The position numbers were made by a program, and so were the translations under genes. Positions 49,742 to 59,546 of a stretch of DNA of 64,000 nucleotides are shown here, piece after piece. The stretch lies in NCBI GenBank assembly GCA_020633975.1, contig JACKCR010000009.1:62001-126000 (forward strand). The letters run 5' to 3'. Positions within the stretch are counted from its first letter, which is position 1, and every line of letters starts with the position of its first letter. The DNA is from Candidatus Eiseniibacteriota bacterium. Lineage in GTDB: Bacteria; Eisenbacteria; RBG-16-71-46; CAIMUX01. The notes beneath the pieces were generated by a model. It was given only the letters and a program-made list of their open reading frames with translations, was not told where the DNA came from and did not search any database.

Positions 49742-50587
49742 ATGAGCGACGAACACGAAGAGAACTGCCCGAGCTGCGGCACGAAATTCGTCGGGCCTTG
49801 GTGCCACGAGTGCGGCGAACGGAGCCTAGACAGGGAGTCCCGTGGACTCCGCTCCCTCCTCCGTGAGGCCTTCACCGCCACGACGGATCTGGACGGCCGA
49901 CTCTGGCGAACGCTGCGAAGCCTTCTCTTCCATCCCGGACGTCTCTCCGAGGAGTATCTGGCCGGGCGACGACGACGATGGATCGGTCCGATCTCGCTCT
50001 TCCTGCTGATCAACGTGGGCTACTTCATCTCCCCGCCCATCTCGGACTTCAACCTCTCGCTCGAAGAGCAGATCCGGTACCAGCCCTGGGGTGGAACCGC
50101 GCTGTCCTGGGTCGAGGCCAGGAACCAAGCTCGCGGGGTCACGATGGAGGCGTACGCCCGGAAGTACGCGAGCGAGTCCGCTCACGTCGCGAAGTCACTG
50201 ATCCTCTTGCACGTGCCCTGGATCGCCGCAGCACTCGCCATCGTGGGAGGCCGGCGCTACTACTACGCTGAGCACTTCGTCGTTGCGATCCACGGCTTCT
50301 CGTTCGTGCTCACTTTGGCGCTCATCATGCAGTGGGTGCTGCGTCCATTACTGTTACTCGCCGGGCATTGGGTAACCATCGCCTGGGACGGACAGCAGGT
50401 GCTACGCACGATCTCACTACTGGTGCTCGTCCTGGCCTTGATCTACTGGACGCGCGCCTCGCGACGTGTCTACGGCTTTGGATGGCCCCGAAGCGTTCTG
50501 ACGTCGCTCGCCTTTGCTGGAGGACTGGTGATCGGGCACTGGATCTATCGCTGGATCCAGTTCGTAGCGACCTACGTCATCACATAG
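49742..50587 (+). CDS. DUF3667-type membrane protein with N-terminal zinc ribbon
   Basis: The 281-residue protein has an N-terminal zinc ribbon with two Cys pairs (CPSCGTKFVGPWCHECGE), then a conserved segment SLLREAFTATTDLDGRLWRTLRSLLFHPGRLSEEYLAGRRRRWIGPISLFLLINVGYF. Four to five membrane helices follow. This is the DUF3667 arrangement; the function is unknown. The start is uncertain: ATG 49742 puts the ribbon near the N-terminus, while ATG 49724 would add six residues; neither has a good Shine-Dalgarno sequence. A polar stretch (90-140) between helices probably faces the periplasm. Confidence 0.8.
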   Translation: MSDEHEENCPSCGTKFVGPWCHECGERSLDRESRGLRSLLREAFTATTDLDGRLWRTLRSLLFHPGRLSEEYLAGRRRRWIGPISLFLLINVGYFISPPISDFNLSLEEQIRYQPWGGTALSWVEARNQARGVTMEAYARKYASESAHVAKSLILLHVPWIAAALAIVGGRRYYYAEHFVVAIHGFSFVLTLALIMQWVLRPLLLLAGHWVTIAWDGQQVLRTISLLVLVLALIYWTRASRRVYGFGWPRSVLTSLAFAGGLVIGHWIYRWIQFVATYVIT

Positions 50588-50826
50588 GCGAGGACGCTGA
50601 CCAGCACATCGTCACCTACAGGGTCGTTCGACAAGGCCGCGGATCGCAGCCGTTCACGCCAGCGCGTAGAGAAGGGTCCCACCGGCCGGGAGATTCGCCG
50701 ACCGTCTCCGGCGGGCGCGACAGAGACTCCCCCCAAATCGCCCGGACCAGTGGGACATTGCCTTTGTGGCCTCGCCGGCCCAGCGAGGGACTTCCGGCCC
50801 GGACGGTTCGAGGGAGTCTGCGATGA

Positions 50827-50844
50827 CGATCGCCGAGGCGATCG
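50827..50844 (-). terminator. Hairpin after the DUF1501 gene, within the 50588-50910 gap
   Basis: CGATCGCC-GA-GGCGATCG is a perfect 8-bp stem, 66 bases past the DUF1501 stop on the minus strand, with no T-tract. The rest of the 323-base gap between the DUF3667 and DUF1501 stop codons shows no gene. Confidence 0.5.
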
Positions 50845-50910
50845 AGGGTCACCACCAGCAGAGCCCTCGGGAACGTCCGGGCCGAAACCGGATCAGAGCA
50901 TGAGATCGAA

Positions 50911-52473
50911 TCAGGGGACGAGCACAGCCTTGACCGACTGCTGCCATCCCCGCGTCGACATGCGGATCACATAGGTTCCGCTAGCGACGTCGTTCGGCTG
51001 CCAGTCGATCCTATGCGAACCCGCTGCGTAGGTACGACGCGAAAGTTCGCGCACGCGTCTCCCACGGACATCGAACACGTCCATCTGCACGTACTCGTCG
51101 CGCGCGAGATCGAACTGGACATGCACCGCGTCCCCCGTCGCCATCGGCATCGGGTTCGGAGTGATTCGGTGAAGCCGGTTCGCCACGGGAAGTCCGTTCG
51201 ATTCGACCGCCGACACCTGATCGAGCAACGACATCGTCCCGAAGTCACCGAACAAGACGTCCTGGGCCACCGTCGAAGACGCACCGAAGTGCTGTCTCAG
51301 GATCGAGGAGTAGATGGTTCGATAGTCGTGCTGGATGAGCAGGTTCTCGTCCTGGTCGAGGTTGATGAGGTCTGGATTGACACCGTAGACCCCACCCTGG
51401 ACGTGCTCGCCGAGCAGGAACATCGGAGCCGCCGTCCCGTGATCCGTGCCCAGTCCACCGTTCTCCTCCACCCGTCGACCGAACTCCGACTGAGTGAGGA
51501 TCAACACCTTCTCCGCGAGACCTTGGTTCGCCAGGTCGGTGAGGAAGGCCTGAACGGAACCGGCTAGCGAAGCCATGAGATTCGCATGGTCCGTCGACTG
51601 GTTCGCGTGCGTATCGAAGCCGTACTCCGCGGTGAGGTAGATCGGCGTCGCGAGGCCACCGCTGATGAGCTTGGCGACGATCTCGAGTTGGTAGCCGAGA
51701 TTCGTCTGAGGATAGGCGACCGTGTTCGTGCCCGTGTCCGCTGCGTTCTGGATCGCCTCCGCATACTCGAAGCTCGCGGAGTCGATCTCGCGCAGGAACG
51801 ACAGCTCCTCTCCTCCCCTCGTGGCCGGCGGATTGTCGTCGTAATCCCCGATGTAGTTCTCGTTCACGAGATAGTAGAACGACGACGGGTTGTCGACGAC
51901 CACACCCGTCACGCCGCGCTCTCCCTGAAGTGGAATGCGGTGGGCGAGAGACTGCTGGAGCCCGAACGGCGACGTCGGCAGTTGGGTCGGGAACTCCGGG
52001 AACGAGTGCTCCAGGAAGCGGGCGAGCCATCCCGTCTGCACCACCTGGTCCTCGGACGATCCGCTGAACCAGATGTCGGTACCACGGAAGTGTGAGAGGT
52101 TCATGTTCGGGTAGCCGACCCCCTGCACGATCGCCATCTTGCCTTGGTTATAGAGAGACTCGAGCGGCTGGAGCTGCGGATGGAGCCCTGTGCCCAAACC
52201 CGGCTCGATCTGAATGACCTGGCCGGGATCCATGGCGAGGGTCGGACGCACCGCGTGATAGGTCGGATCGTTGTAGGGCACGACGGTGTTGAGGCCGTCG
52301 TTACCGCCATTCAGGTTGATCAGTACGAGAATCTGACCAGCGAACGGATCATTCGGGCCCAGCGCATAGGCACGGGCCGGATCGAGGAAGTCACCGCGAC
52401 GGAGCGACGCGGGAACGATCAGTCCTGCTGCAGAGAGCTCGAGCGTGCGCCTGAGGAAGCTTCTTCTCTTCAT
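50911..52473 (-). CDS. Tat-exported DUF1501 protein with C-terminal FlgD-like sorting domain
   Basis: The 520-residue protein starts with a twin-arginine signal (KRRSFLRRTLELSAAGLIVPASL), so it is exported folded. The DUF1501 (sulfatase-like fold) domain is seen in LVLINLNGGNDGLNTVVPY, MAIVQGVGYPNMNLSHFRGTDIW, IYLTAEYGFDTHANQ, ILTQSEFGRRVEENGGLGTDHGTAAPMFLLG, with the FGR..ENG..GTDHG motif. Residues about 440-520 are the shared C-terminal module (NPMPMATGDAVHVQFDLARDE...DVRGRRVRELSRRTYAAGSHRIDWQ...GTYVIRMST), an unusual addition to this family. The DUF1800 gene ends 12 bases upstream, so the two form an operon, the standard partnership for these families. The enzymatic role is unproven. Confidence 0.92.
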   Translation of the reverse strand: MKRRSFLRRTLELSAAGLIVPASLRRGDFLDPARAYALGPNDPFAGQILVLINLNGGNDGLNTVVPYNDPTYHAVRPTLAMDPGQVIQIEPGLGTGLHPQLQPLESLYNQGKMAIVQGVGYPNMNLSHFRGTDIWFSGSSEDQVVQTGWLARFLEHSFPEFPTQLPTSPFGLQQSLAHRIPLQGERGVTGVVVDNPSSFYYLVNENYIGDYDDNPPATRGGEELSFLREIDSASFEYAEAIQNAADTGTNTVAYPQTNLGYQLEIVAKLISGGLATPIYLTAEYGFDTHANQSTDHANLMASLAGSVQAFLTDLANQGLAEKVLILTQSEFGRRVEENGGLGTDHGTAAPMFLLGEHVQGGVYGVNPDLINLDQDENLLIQHDYRTIYSSILRQHFGASSTVAQDVLFGDFGTMSLLDQVSAVESNGLPVANRLHRITPNPMPMATGDAVHVQFDLARDEYVQMDVFDVRGRRVRELSRRTYAAGSHRIDWQPNDVASGTYVIRMSTRGWQQSVKAVLVP

Positions 52474-52485
52474 CTCGAACCTCCC

Positions 52486-54270
52486 TTACTTCGCCTGCGC
52501 GTCAGGAAGACGCAGCGCCAGACGCACCAGGCCCTGCATACGGGCCTCCGCGCTCGGATCGTTCATGTCCCATTCCCACGGCTCTCCACCTTGGAGAAGC
52601 TCGTCGAGCATCCGGTTCCAGACCAGCTCCGTCGGTGGCATGCCGAAGAGCACGAGGGCGAAACCGTCGACGATGTTGTAGGGGTTGTTCGGATTCGGGA
52701 ACTGATTCGCGATCGCCATCACATCGAGCTGCATGTCGAGCGGGTTCCCGTAGATCTCTCCGTCGACCAGGGAGACGTCCAGCTCCTTCCGCCACGGAAG
52801 CGTGTAGCTGTTGATCCAGGTGCGGTACCCAGGCCAACCCGCGACGTTCGGTGGCTCGAAGAGACGGTGGCCGTAGATCCATGTCGACCAGTCCATCCAG
52901 TCCCGCTGGAAGGCGCCGTAGGTAGCGAAGTTCGCATCGGCCCCGAGCTCGAACGCGCGAACTCGACCGAGATAGTGGTCGACGCCATCGCTGATCACGG
53001 AACCTCGGAACTCCGGATCGAAGAAGTGCTCGCTCGTGAAGATCGTCTGGAGGACCGGAAGGATCTCGTAGTTGTTGTTGCGAAGAATCGTGGCCAGCTC
53101 TTCGACCCGCTGCGGATCGGGATACTCGTCGACGTACCACTTGTAGAGCTTGGTGCAGAGGAACCGCGCACACTGATCTTCTGCGAATACGATGTCGATC
53201 ACGTCCTCAGCGAACCATTCTCCGGTCTGCCCGAGAATCGTCTTCGTTCCGTAGTCGTGTGCCCACGGCTCGAGCTGCGACGTCACTCCGTCGTACGTGA
53301 GGTACCCGGTGAACGCGCGAGCGGTCTCGACGATGTCTTCCTGCGTGTAGTTGCCGACGCCGAGAGTGAAGAGCTCGAGCAGCTCACGTGCGAAGTTCTC
53401 GTTGATCTGGCCCACCCAGTTCCACTGGTTGTCGAGCCAAAGCAACATCGCGGGATCCAAGGAGACGGCGAGGGCCATGTCCTTGACGTTCCCGAGCGCG
53501 TATTGCCGGAGCAGCGCATTCTGGGTGTACATGGACTGAGGGTAGTAGACCTTCTCGATGCTCGTGGCGAAGTGGTCATGCCAGAAGTGCGTCATGCTCT
53601 CGGTGATGTTGGGACCGGAGTCGACGATGACGTCCGGCCACCATCCCATCAGGACATCGATGTGTTCTCCGAGCGCTTGGTAGTACGCGTCCATCTCCTC
53701 CTGCGTCCACCCCGTCATGTCCGGGATCGGCTCCGTAGCCCACGCTCCCGGCGCGGCCGGAGGGAACTGTGGCGCGAGTAGCTGGGCTACGGTCGCCGCG
53801 AGTCCTTGCGCAGCGGCATCCTCGATCTCCTGATAGGTCGCACCCACGACCGTACGGCGAAGGAGATGTGCCGCTTCCTCCGTCCCAAAGGTGCCGGTGT
53901 AAGGAGCCCACGTCGTGGTCGTCACAGGCGACGACCCTCCGTGGTCTACGTCCGCTTCATTCGGTTGGACGCGGTTCGCGTGAAGAGCTTGCTCTTCGAG
54001 ACGCTGTTCCAGTTCCGCCCGAGTCATCTGCTCTGGCCCGAGACGGAATACATCGTCTGCGCGATCCGCCTGCCACGCGGCGACTCTCTCTTCATACGTC
54101 TGTTTGAAGATGAGCGCGCGATCGCGTCGTTGGTTGTCAGCTGACTCGGTTTCCGCGAAGGAAGAGGACACGGATGAGGCGAGGAGCAGGGTGAGCGACG
54201 AGAGGACAGCCATCGGTCTGACCTCGCGCGCCAAAGATCCCCACCGGCCGTTCGGTCGGGTAGTCTTCAT
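52486..54270 (-). CDS. Exported DUF1800 family protein
   Basis: The 594-residue protein has a signal peptide (VRPMAVLSSLTLLLASSVSSSFA), a helical region, then the DUF1800 domain: EEAAHLLRRTVVGATYQEIEDAAAQGL, TESMTHFWHDHFATS, LRQYALGNVKDMALAVSLDPAMLLWLDN, NENFARELLELFTLGVGNYTQEDIVETARAFTG, IDIVFAEDQCARFLCTKLYKWY and EPPNVAGWPGYRTWINS. The family is nearly always encoded with DUF1501, as here, and is associated with outer-membrane or extracellular functions, chemistry unknown. The ATG at 54270 has AGGAGGG four bases upstream; the frame to 54465 is not used. First gene of a two-gene operon; unlike its partner it lacks the C-terminal sorting module. Confidence 0.92.
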   Translation of the reverse strand: MKTTRPNGRWGSLAREVRPMAVLSSLTLLLASSVSSSFAETESADNQRRDRALIFKQTYEERVAAWQADRADDVFRLGPEQMTRAELEQRLEEQALHANRVQPNEADVDHGGSSPVTTTTWAPYTGTFGTEEAAHLLRRTVVGATYQEIEDAAAQGLAATVAQLLAPQFPPAAPGAWATEPIPDMTGWTQEEMDAYYQALGEHIDVLMGWWPDVIVDSGPNITESMTHFWHDHFATSIEKVYYPQSMYTQNALLRQYALGNVKDMALAVSLDPAMLLWLDNQWNWVGQINENFARELLELFTLGVGNYTQEDIVETARAFTGYLTYDGVTSQLEPWAHDYGTKTILGQTGEWFAEDVIDIVFAEDQCARFLCTKLYKWYVDEYPDPQRVEELATILRNNNYEILPVLQTIFTSEHFFDPEFRGSVISDGVDHYLGRVRAFELGADANFATYGAFQRDWMDWSTWIYGHRLFEPPNVAGWPGYRTWINSYTLPWRKELDVSLVDGEIYGNPLDMQLDVMAIANQFPNPNNPYNIVDGFALVLFGMPPTELVWNRMLDELLQGGEPWEWDMNDPSAEARMQGLVRLALRLPDAQAK

Positions 54271-54561
54271 GGGTCCCTCCTGGAGTTGCTTGGGATGATA
54301 CAAGGTTCGTACCGGATCCCGGCGCGCTTGCGTAGTCGAAACTCGGGAGTGGTGAGGATCCCTGAGCGGGTTGGGGGACAGCCGTTTGGGGTAGCGGCCG
54401 AATGCAGCTGACAGAGCGAGCCGCTCCGACCGATTCCTGCGCGTCCTGTCGTGTCGAGCAGACACTGGGCGGTTCTCACGACGCCCAAACTACACACCTG
54501 TGGAGTTTATTCCCGCTCGGCGCTGGTTCGGATGGAGCCTGTTTCTCGCGAACTGCCAGGA

Positions 54562-55026
54562 TCAATCCCGGGGTCGACACTCGACCACGCACCGTACCGA
54601 CCTGGCGAGGAAGCACTCCTCGTGCGCCAGGTGGTGCAGCAGTTCGAGCTCTTCGGCGGTCGGCCCTGCGCCGGCCGCGAAGAGGACCCTCGGGCGAAGC
54701 TCGACCCGCTCGAACGCGAGCTTTCCGTCCTCGGCACGCCCCATCCGTCCCTCGGCCTCGTCTATATAGCTGTCGACCACGAACCCGCGGCCGGCCGCGA
54801 GGGACAGGAACCAGAGCATGTGACAGCTGGACAGGGATGCCACGAACGCTTCCTCCGGATCCACCGCCCGCTCCACCGAGAACGGCAAGGGAACGACGTG
54901 GGGCGAAGACGAGGCCGGAACCTCGGTCCCACCGTCGAACCTCCAGACATGGCTCCGGCTGTATCGGTTGTCCACGAACGGCTCTCCCCGTCTGACCCAC
55001 TCGATACTCGCGACATGACTTGCCAT
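54562..55026 (-). CDS. OsmC-family peroxiredoxin
   Basis: The 154-residue thiol peroxidase reduces organic hydroperoxides. The two active Cys are in place: Cys68 in VASLSSCHMLWFLSLAA and Cys138 in LHHLAHEECFLARSV. The family sequence SRSHVWRFDGGTEVPASSSP...DPEEAFVASLSSC is typical of the OsmC-like subgroup encoded near suf genes or other stress loci. The ATG at 55026 has AGGAG five bases upstream; the longer frame to 55077 is not used. It is divergent from the Rrf2-suf operon with a shared promoter region of about 180 bases, so co-control by oxidative stress or iron-sulfur status is plausible but not shown. Confidence 0.93.
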   Translation of the reverse strand: MASHVASIEWVRRGEPFVDNRYSRSHVWRFDGGTEVPASSSPHVVPLPFSVERAVDPEEAFVASLSSCHMLWFLSLAAGRGFVVDSYIDEAEGRMGRAEDGKLAFERVELRPRVLFAAGAGPTAEELELLHHLAHEECFLARSVRCVVECRPRD

Positions 55027-55137
55027 GACATCTCCTAAGTCCTTGCCCTGTTGCACGGTACTTGGATTCACGATCATCCGGCCACCGCTTATCGAGACCT
55101 AGTCTCAGAAATCCAGACTTTCACTTCATCTTTTTCC

Positions 55138-55170
55138 TGGACCAATTCCAGACATTTCAGTATAGATACT
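55138..55170 (+). promoter_or_regulatory. Promoter and palindrome upstream of the Rrf2-suf operon
   Basis: A sigma-70-like pair TGGACC (55138-55143) and TATAGA (55161-55166), spacing 17, lies 40 bases before the Rrf2 start. The -10 element is inside the palindrome AGTAT-AG-ATACT (55159-55170), suited to repression by the encoded dimeric Rrf2 protein. TCCAGAC occurs twice, at 55112-55118 and 55147-55153, 35 bases apart. The patch is AT-rich against a GC-rich background. Confidence 0.55.
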
Positions 55171-55205
55171 CGGTTCCGCACGACTTTGCACGCGAGGGAC
55201 TCGAG

Positions 55206-55871
55206 ATGAAACTGACATCCCAACAGGAATTCGGCCTCCGCTGCCTCCTGCGGCTCGCCAGAGAGGAGCTGGGGGAGGAGAACGGAGCCGATCCGAGCAC
55301 CCTACCGGTCAACCGGATATCCGAGGACGAAGGCCTCTCGACCGAGTACGCGGGAAAGCTGATGGGTGTCCTCGCCCGTGCGGGGCTCGTCGAGAGCATC
55401 CGCGGCCGGAACGGTGGCTACCGTCTCGCCCGGCCCTCTTCCGAGATCAGCCTGGCGGAGTCGATGGCCGCACTCGGTGGGAAGCTGTTCGACGGCGACA
55501 CCTGCGAGCGGTTCCGGGGCGACCGCAACTCCTGTATCCACTCCGACGCCTGCACCATCCGCTCGGTTTGGTCGGGGCTGCAGTTCGTCCTCGATCAAGT
55601 TCTCACCCGAACCTCCCTTCGCGACATGGTGGAGCGAAGCGAAGCGGGAATGGCCCAGTGGGTCCAGCACCACGTCTCGGCACTGGTCCAGTCCGCCAAC
55701 GAGGGCAACTGGTTCGCGCCGGCCGCACCCAGCTCCGTCGGGGCAAGCTGCGAGTCGACCTCGAACGACCGCGCAACCGAGGCCGATGGCGCAGACGAAG
55801 AAGACAGAGAATCGATCACCCTCTCCCACGGAGCTCGCGGCAACCACGGCGAGCACGCCGGAAACTCCTGA
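55206..55871 (+). CDS. Rrf2-family iron-sulfur-sensing regulator of the suf operon
   Basis: The 221-residue protein has an Rrf2 winged helix ([19 protein letters not shown]...[36 protein letters not shown]). It carries three Cys able to hold an iron-sulfur cluster: Cys100, Cys110, Cys116 (CX9CX5C; IscR has CX5CX5C). The C-terminal 70 residues are an acidic, low-complexity tail ([17 protein letters not shown]), longer than in IscR or SufR. The ATG at 55206 follows GAGGGA; the frame to 55062 crosses the promoter. It ends 22 bases before sufB and most likely represses the operon when clusters are plentiful. Confidence 0.9.
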   Translation: MKLTSQQEFGLRCLLRLAREELGEENGADPSTLPVNRISEDEGLSTEYAGKLMGVLARAGLVESIRGRNGGYRLARPSSEISLAESMAALGGKLFDGDTCERFRGDRNSCIHSDACTIRSVWSGLQFVLDQVLTRTSLRDMVERSEAGMAQWVQHHVSALVQSANEGNWFAPAAPSSVGASCESTSNDRATEADGADEEDRESITLSHGARGNHGEHAGNS

Positions 55872-55893
55872 GAACGAAGAGGCCATACCGCCC

Positions 55894-57339
55894 ATGTCGA
55901 CACCGCAGGATCACCTGGAGAAGCTGACCCAGTCCGAGTACAAGTACGGCTTCACCACCGAGATCGAGACCGAGACGATCCCCAAGGGACTGAACGAGGA
56001 CATCGTTCGGATCATCTCGGCAAAGAAGGAAGAGCCGGAGTGGCTGCTCGAGTGGCGGCTCAAGGCGCTCGCCCACTGGAAGAAGATGGTGGAACCGAAG
56101 TGGCCGAACTTCGACTACGGCCCGATCGACTACCAGGACCTCTACTACTATGCCGCGCCCAAGAAGAAGCCGGAGCTCCAGTCTCTCGACGAAGTCGATC
56201 CCGAGCTGCTCGAGACGTTCAACAAGCTCGGCATCTCGCTCGAGGAACAGAAGCGGATCTCCGGTGTCGCCGTCGACGCAGTGTTCGATAGCGTCTCGGT
56301 CGCGACCACCTACAAGAAGACGCTCGGTGCACTCGGGATCGTGTTCTGTTCCTTCTCCGAGGCGGTGCGCGAGCATCCGGAGATCGTGAAGAAGTACTTG
56401 GGCTCCGTCGTACCCTCCACCGACAACTTCTTCGCCGCGCTCAACTCCGCGGTCTTCAGCGACGGATCGTTCGTCTTCATCCCGAAGGGCGTCCGCTGCC
56501 CGATGGAGCTCTCCACCTACTTCCGGATCAACGCCGCACAGACGGGCCAGTTCGAGCGCACGCTGATCATCGCCGAGGAAGGTGCGTACGTGAGCTACCT
56601 CGAGGGATGCACCGCGCCGCAGCGGGACGAGAATCAGCTCCACGCCGCCGTCGTCGAGATCGTGGCGCTGGACGACGCCCAGGTGAAGTACTCCACCGTC
56701 CAGAACTGGTACCCAGGCGACAAGAACGGCAAGGGCGGTATCTACAACTTCGTCACGAAGCGTGGCGCTTGCCGCGGTCGCAACTCGAAGATCAGCTGGA
56801 CTCAGGTCGAAACCGGTTCGGCGCTCACCTGGAAGTATCCGAGCTGCATCCTCCAGGGCGACAACTCCGTTGGTGAGTTCTATTCCGTCGCGGTGACGAA
56901 CAACCACCAGAAGGCGGACACCGGTACGAAGATGATCCACATCGGGAAGAACACGAAGTCGACGATCATCTCGAAGGGGATCTCGGCGGGGCTCAGCCAG
57001 AACAGCTACCGCGGCCTCGTCAAGATCATGCCTGGCGCGGAGAACGCCCGGAACTACTCGCAGTGTGACTCGATGCTCATGGGCGACAAGTGCGGGGCCC
57101 ACACCTTCCCGTACATCGAGGTGAAGAACCCGACTGCACAGCTCGAGCACGAAGCGACGACGTCCAAGATCGGAGAGGACCAGATCTTCTACTGCAAGCA
57201 GCGTGGGCTGTCGGAAGAAGACGCGGTCAACCTCATCGTCAACGGTTTCTGCAAGGAAGTGTTCCGCGAGCTACCGATGGAGTTCGCGGTAGAGGCACAG
57301 AAGCTGCTCGAGATCAGCCTCGAGAACAGCGTCGGCTGA
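55894..57339 (+). CDS. sufB: Fe-S cluster assembly scaffold protein SufB
   Basis: The 481-residue protein is the expected SufB length and part of the SufBC2D scaffold complex on which clusters are built. Recognisable stretches: [106 protein letters not shown] and [21 protein letters not shown], the last containing the cluster-related Cys. The ATG at 55894 is chosen from family length; the longer frame to 55366 is a shadow of the regulator. AGAGG lies 12 bases upstream. SufC follows after 75 bases. Confidence 0.96.
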   Translation: MSTPQDHLEKLTQSEYKYGFTTEIETETIPKGLNEDIVRIISAKKEEPEWLLEWRLKALAHWKKMVEPKWPNFDYGPIDYQDLYYYAAPKKKPELQSLDEVDPELLETFNKLGISLEEQKRISGVAVDAVFDSVSVATTYKKTLGALGIVFCSFSEAVREHPEIVKKYLGSVVPSTDNFFAALNSAVFSDGSFVFIPKGVRCPMELSTYFRINAAQTGQFERTLIIAEEGAYVSYLEGCTAPQRDENQLHAAVVEIVALDDAQVKYSTVQNWYPGDKNGKGGIYNFVTKRGACRGRNSKISWTQVETGSALTWKYPSCILQGDNSVGEFYSVAVTNNHQKADTGTKMIHIGKNTKSTIISKGISAGLSQNSYRGLVKIMPGAENARNYSQCDSMLMGDKCGAHTFPYIEVKNPTAQLEHEATTSKIGEDQIFYCKQRGLSEEDAVNLIVNGFCKEVFRELPMEFAVEAQKLLEISLENSVG

Positions 57340-57414
57340 GATCAACGATAGCCCCCTGGACCACAGAACCCGGCCGGTGAGGCGAGACGAACAGAATCGG
57401 AGTAGGAGAGAGAG

Positions 57415-58179
57415 ATGCTGGAGATCAAGAACCTCCATGTGCAGGCAGACGGCAATGAGATCCTCAAAGGACTGAGCCTTCATGTGGGGGCGGGCGAGGT
57501 GCACGCGATCATGGGGCCGAACGGCTCCGGAAAGAGCACGCTCGCAAACGTTCTCGCAGGACGCGAGGAGTACGAGGTGACCGACGGTTCCGTCGAGTTC
57601 CTCGGCAAGGACCTCTTGGAGCTGGAGCCGGAGGAGAGGGCGCACCTCGGCGTCTTCCTGGCCTTCCAGTACCCGGTGGAGATCCCTGGGGTGAACAACA
57701 CCTACTTCCTCAAGGCCGCGCTCAACTCGATGCGGAAGGAGCGGGGCGAGAGCGAACTCGACGCTGTCGACTTCCTGAAGCTCGTCCGCGAGAAGCTCAA
57801 GGTTCTCCACATGGAGGAATCGCTGCTCAGCCGGCCCGTCAACGAAGGGTTCTCCGGGGGCGAGAAGAAGCGGAACGAGGTCTTCCAGATGGCCGTGCTC
57901 GAACCGAAGCTCGCCATCCTCGACGAGACGGACTCCGGGCTCGACATCGACGCGCTCAAGGACGTCGCCGCGGGCGTCAACGCACTCCGGTCACCGGATC
58001 GCGGCTTCCTCGTCGTCACGCACTATCAGCGCCTACTCGACTACATCGTCCCGGACTTCGTCCACGTCCTCTACAAGGGACAGATCGTAAAGTCTGGTGG
58101 CAAGGAGCTGGCACTCGAACTCGAAGCGAAGGGCTATTCCTGGGTCGAAGAGCAGGCCCTGGCGGCCGAGAGCAAGTGA
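57415..58179 (+). CDS. sufC: Fe-S assembly ATPase SufC
   Basis: The 254-residue ABC-type ATPase powers the SufBC2D complex. Walker A is GPNGSGKST (34-42), the signature motif is FSGGEKKRNEV, and Walker B is LAILDETDSGLDIDAL, with the SufC-typical sequence THYQRLLDYIVPDFVHVLYKG near the C-terminus. The ATG at 57415 is preceded by AGGAGAGAGAG. The SufD gene begins 7 bases after its stop, so it is co-translated closely. Confidence 0.97.
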   Translation: MLEIKNLHVQADGNEILKGLSLHVGAGEVHAIMGPNGSGKSTLANVLAGREEYEVTDGSVEFLGKDLLELEPEERAHLGVFLAFQYPVEIPGVNNTYFLKAALNSMRKERGESELDAVDFLKLVREKLKVLHMEESLLSRPVNEGFSGGEKKRNEVFQMAVLEPKLAILDETDSGLDIDALKDVAAGVNALRSPDRGFLVVTHYQRLLDYIVPDFVHVLYKGQIVKSGGKELALELEAKGYSWVEEQALAAESK

Positions 58180-58186
58180 GGGGTCG

Positions 58187-59539
58187 ATGACGCACGTTCA
58201 GGACACCCTGCATCCCTTTGCTCTTCGGTTCGAGGAGTTGGAGGCGAATCGGAGCGCGGACGGCCCCGAGTGGACGCGCCGTCTCCGTCGCGCGGCGATG
58301 GCTGCGTTCTCGGAAGTCGGCATTCCGACCCCGAAGCACGAAGAGTGGAAGTACACGGACGTCCGTGAACTGGACCGGATGACCCTGGTCCACGCTGATG
58401 AAACATCTGTGCTCGACGCCGGCCCGGGTTCCGTCTCGCCACTCCAGGCGGGCTCGGACGAAACGATCCTCCGCGTCGTGCTCTTGGACGGCCGGTTCGC
58501 TCCGACACTCTCAGACCTCTCGTCTGCCCCGGCTGGCGTCCGAGTCGAGCCACTCTCGGTCGTACTCCGGGAAGGCCGTGCCGAGCTCGAATCGCACCTC
58601 GGTTCGGTCGCAACGATCGAGGATCACCCTTTCGTAGCCCTCAACACCGCGTTCTTCCAGGACGGGGTCCACATCTTCGTTCCGGCTGGATGCAAGGAGC
58701 GGGTCACCGTCCACGTCGTCCACATCGCTGGCGCGAGCGACAGCTCCGGCGGACGTGCCAATGTTTCGCACCCCCGGAATCTCTACGTCCTCGGCGAGAG
58801 CGCCGAGGTGCGCGTGATCGAGGAGTACTCGTCACACGATGAGGGGTCTCCGAGTGACCGGATCTTCCTGACGAACCCTGTGACCGAGGCCGTGATCGGC
58901 CCGAACGCACGACTCGAGCTCTACAAGGTCGCGCGGGAGTCCAGCCAAGTCTTCCATGTCGCGGGCACGTTCGCGCGCATCGACCGTGACGGACATCTCG
59001 ATGCACACAACGTCTCCCAAGGGGGACGGCTCGTGCGCAACGACCTTCGGGTGGAGCTCGTTGGATCTGGAGGCGGCTGCGTCCTCAATGGACTCAACGT
59101 CGCCAACGGCCGCCAGCTGATGGACGACCACACCGAGATCGTCCACGCCGTGGCGCACTGCGCGAGCCGCGAGTACTACCGATCCGTGCTGAGCGACGAG
59201 TCTCAGGGCGTCTTCAACGGCAAGGTGTTCGTCCGGCCCGACGCGCAGAAGACGGACGGGATCCAGTCGAACAACGCACTGGTGCTGTCTCCCAAGGCAC
59301 TGATGAACACGAAGCCGCAGCTGGAGATCTACGCGGACGACGTCAAGTGCACGCACGGCGCGACGATCGGACAGCTCGATCCCGATTCCCTTTTCTACCT
59401 CCGCTCCCGCGGCATCGACGCGGAAGCCGCTCGTCGCATGCTCGTACACGCATTCGCGTCGGACGTGGTGGACCGGATGGCATGGGAGCCGATGCGCGTT
59501 CTCGCTGGCTCCATACTCGACGAAACGCTCGGAAGGTGA
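58187..59539 (+). CDS. sufD: Fe-S assembly scaffold protein SufD
   Basis: The 450-residue protein is a SufB paralogue and scaffold partner. It has the SufD N-terminus EEWKYTDVRELDRM, then a right-handed beta-helix region (NLYVLGESAEVRVIEEYSSHD, ARLELYKVARESSQVFHVAG) and the conserved C-terminal HTEIVHAVAHCASREYYRSVLSDESQGVFNGKVFVRPDAQKTDGIQSNNALVLSPKALMNTKPQLEIYADDVKCTHGATIGQLD. The ATG at 58187 follows GAGGGG; the frame to 58097 is a shadow of sufC. The desulfurase gene starts 7 bases after the stop. Confidence 0.96.
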   Translation: MTHVQDTLHPFALRFEELEANRSADGPEWTRRLRRAAMAAFSEVGIPTPKHEEWKYTDVRELDRMTLVHADETSVLDAGPGSVSPLQAGSDETILRVVLLDGRFAPTLSDLSSAPAGVRVEPLSVVLREGRAELESHLGSVATIEDHPFVALNTAFFQDGVHIFVPAGCKERVTVHVVHIAGASDSSGGRANVSHPRNLYVLGESAEVRVIEEYSSHDEGSPSDRIFLTNPVTEAVIGPNARLELYKVARESSQVFHVAGTFARIDRDGHLDAHNVSQGGRLVRNDLRVELVGSGGGCVLNGLNVANGRQLMDDHTEIVHAVAHCASREYYRSVLSDESQGVFNGKVFVRPDAQKTDGIQSNNALVLSPKALMNTKPQLEIYADDVKCTHGATIGQLDPDSLFYLRSRGIDAEAARRMLVHAFASDVVDRMAWEPMRVLAGSILDETLGR

Positions 59540-59546
59540 GGTCCAA

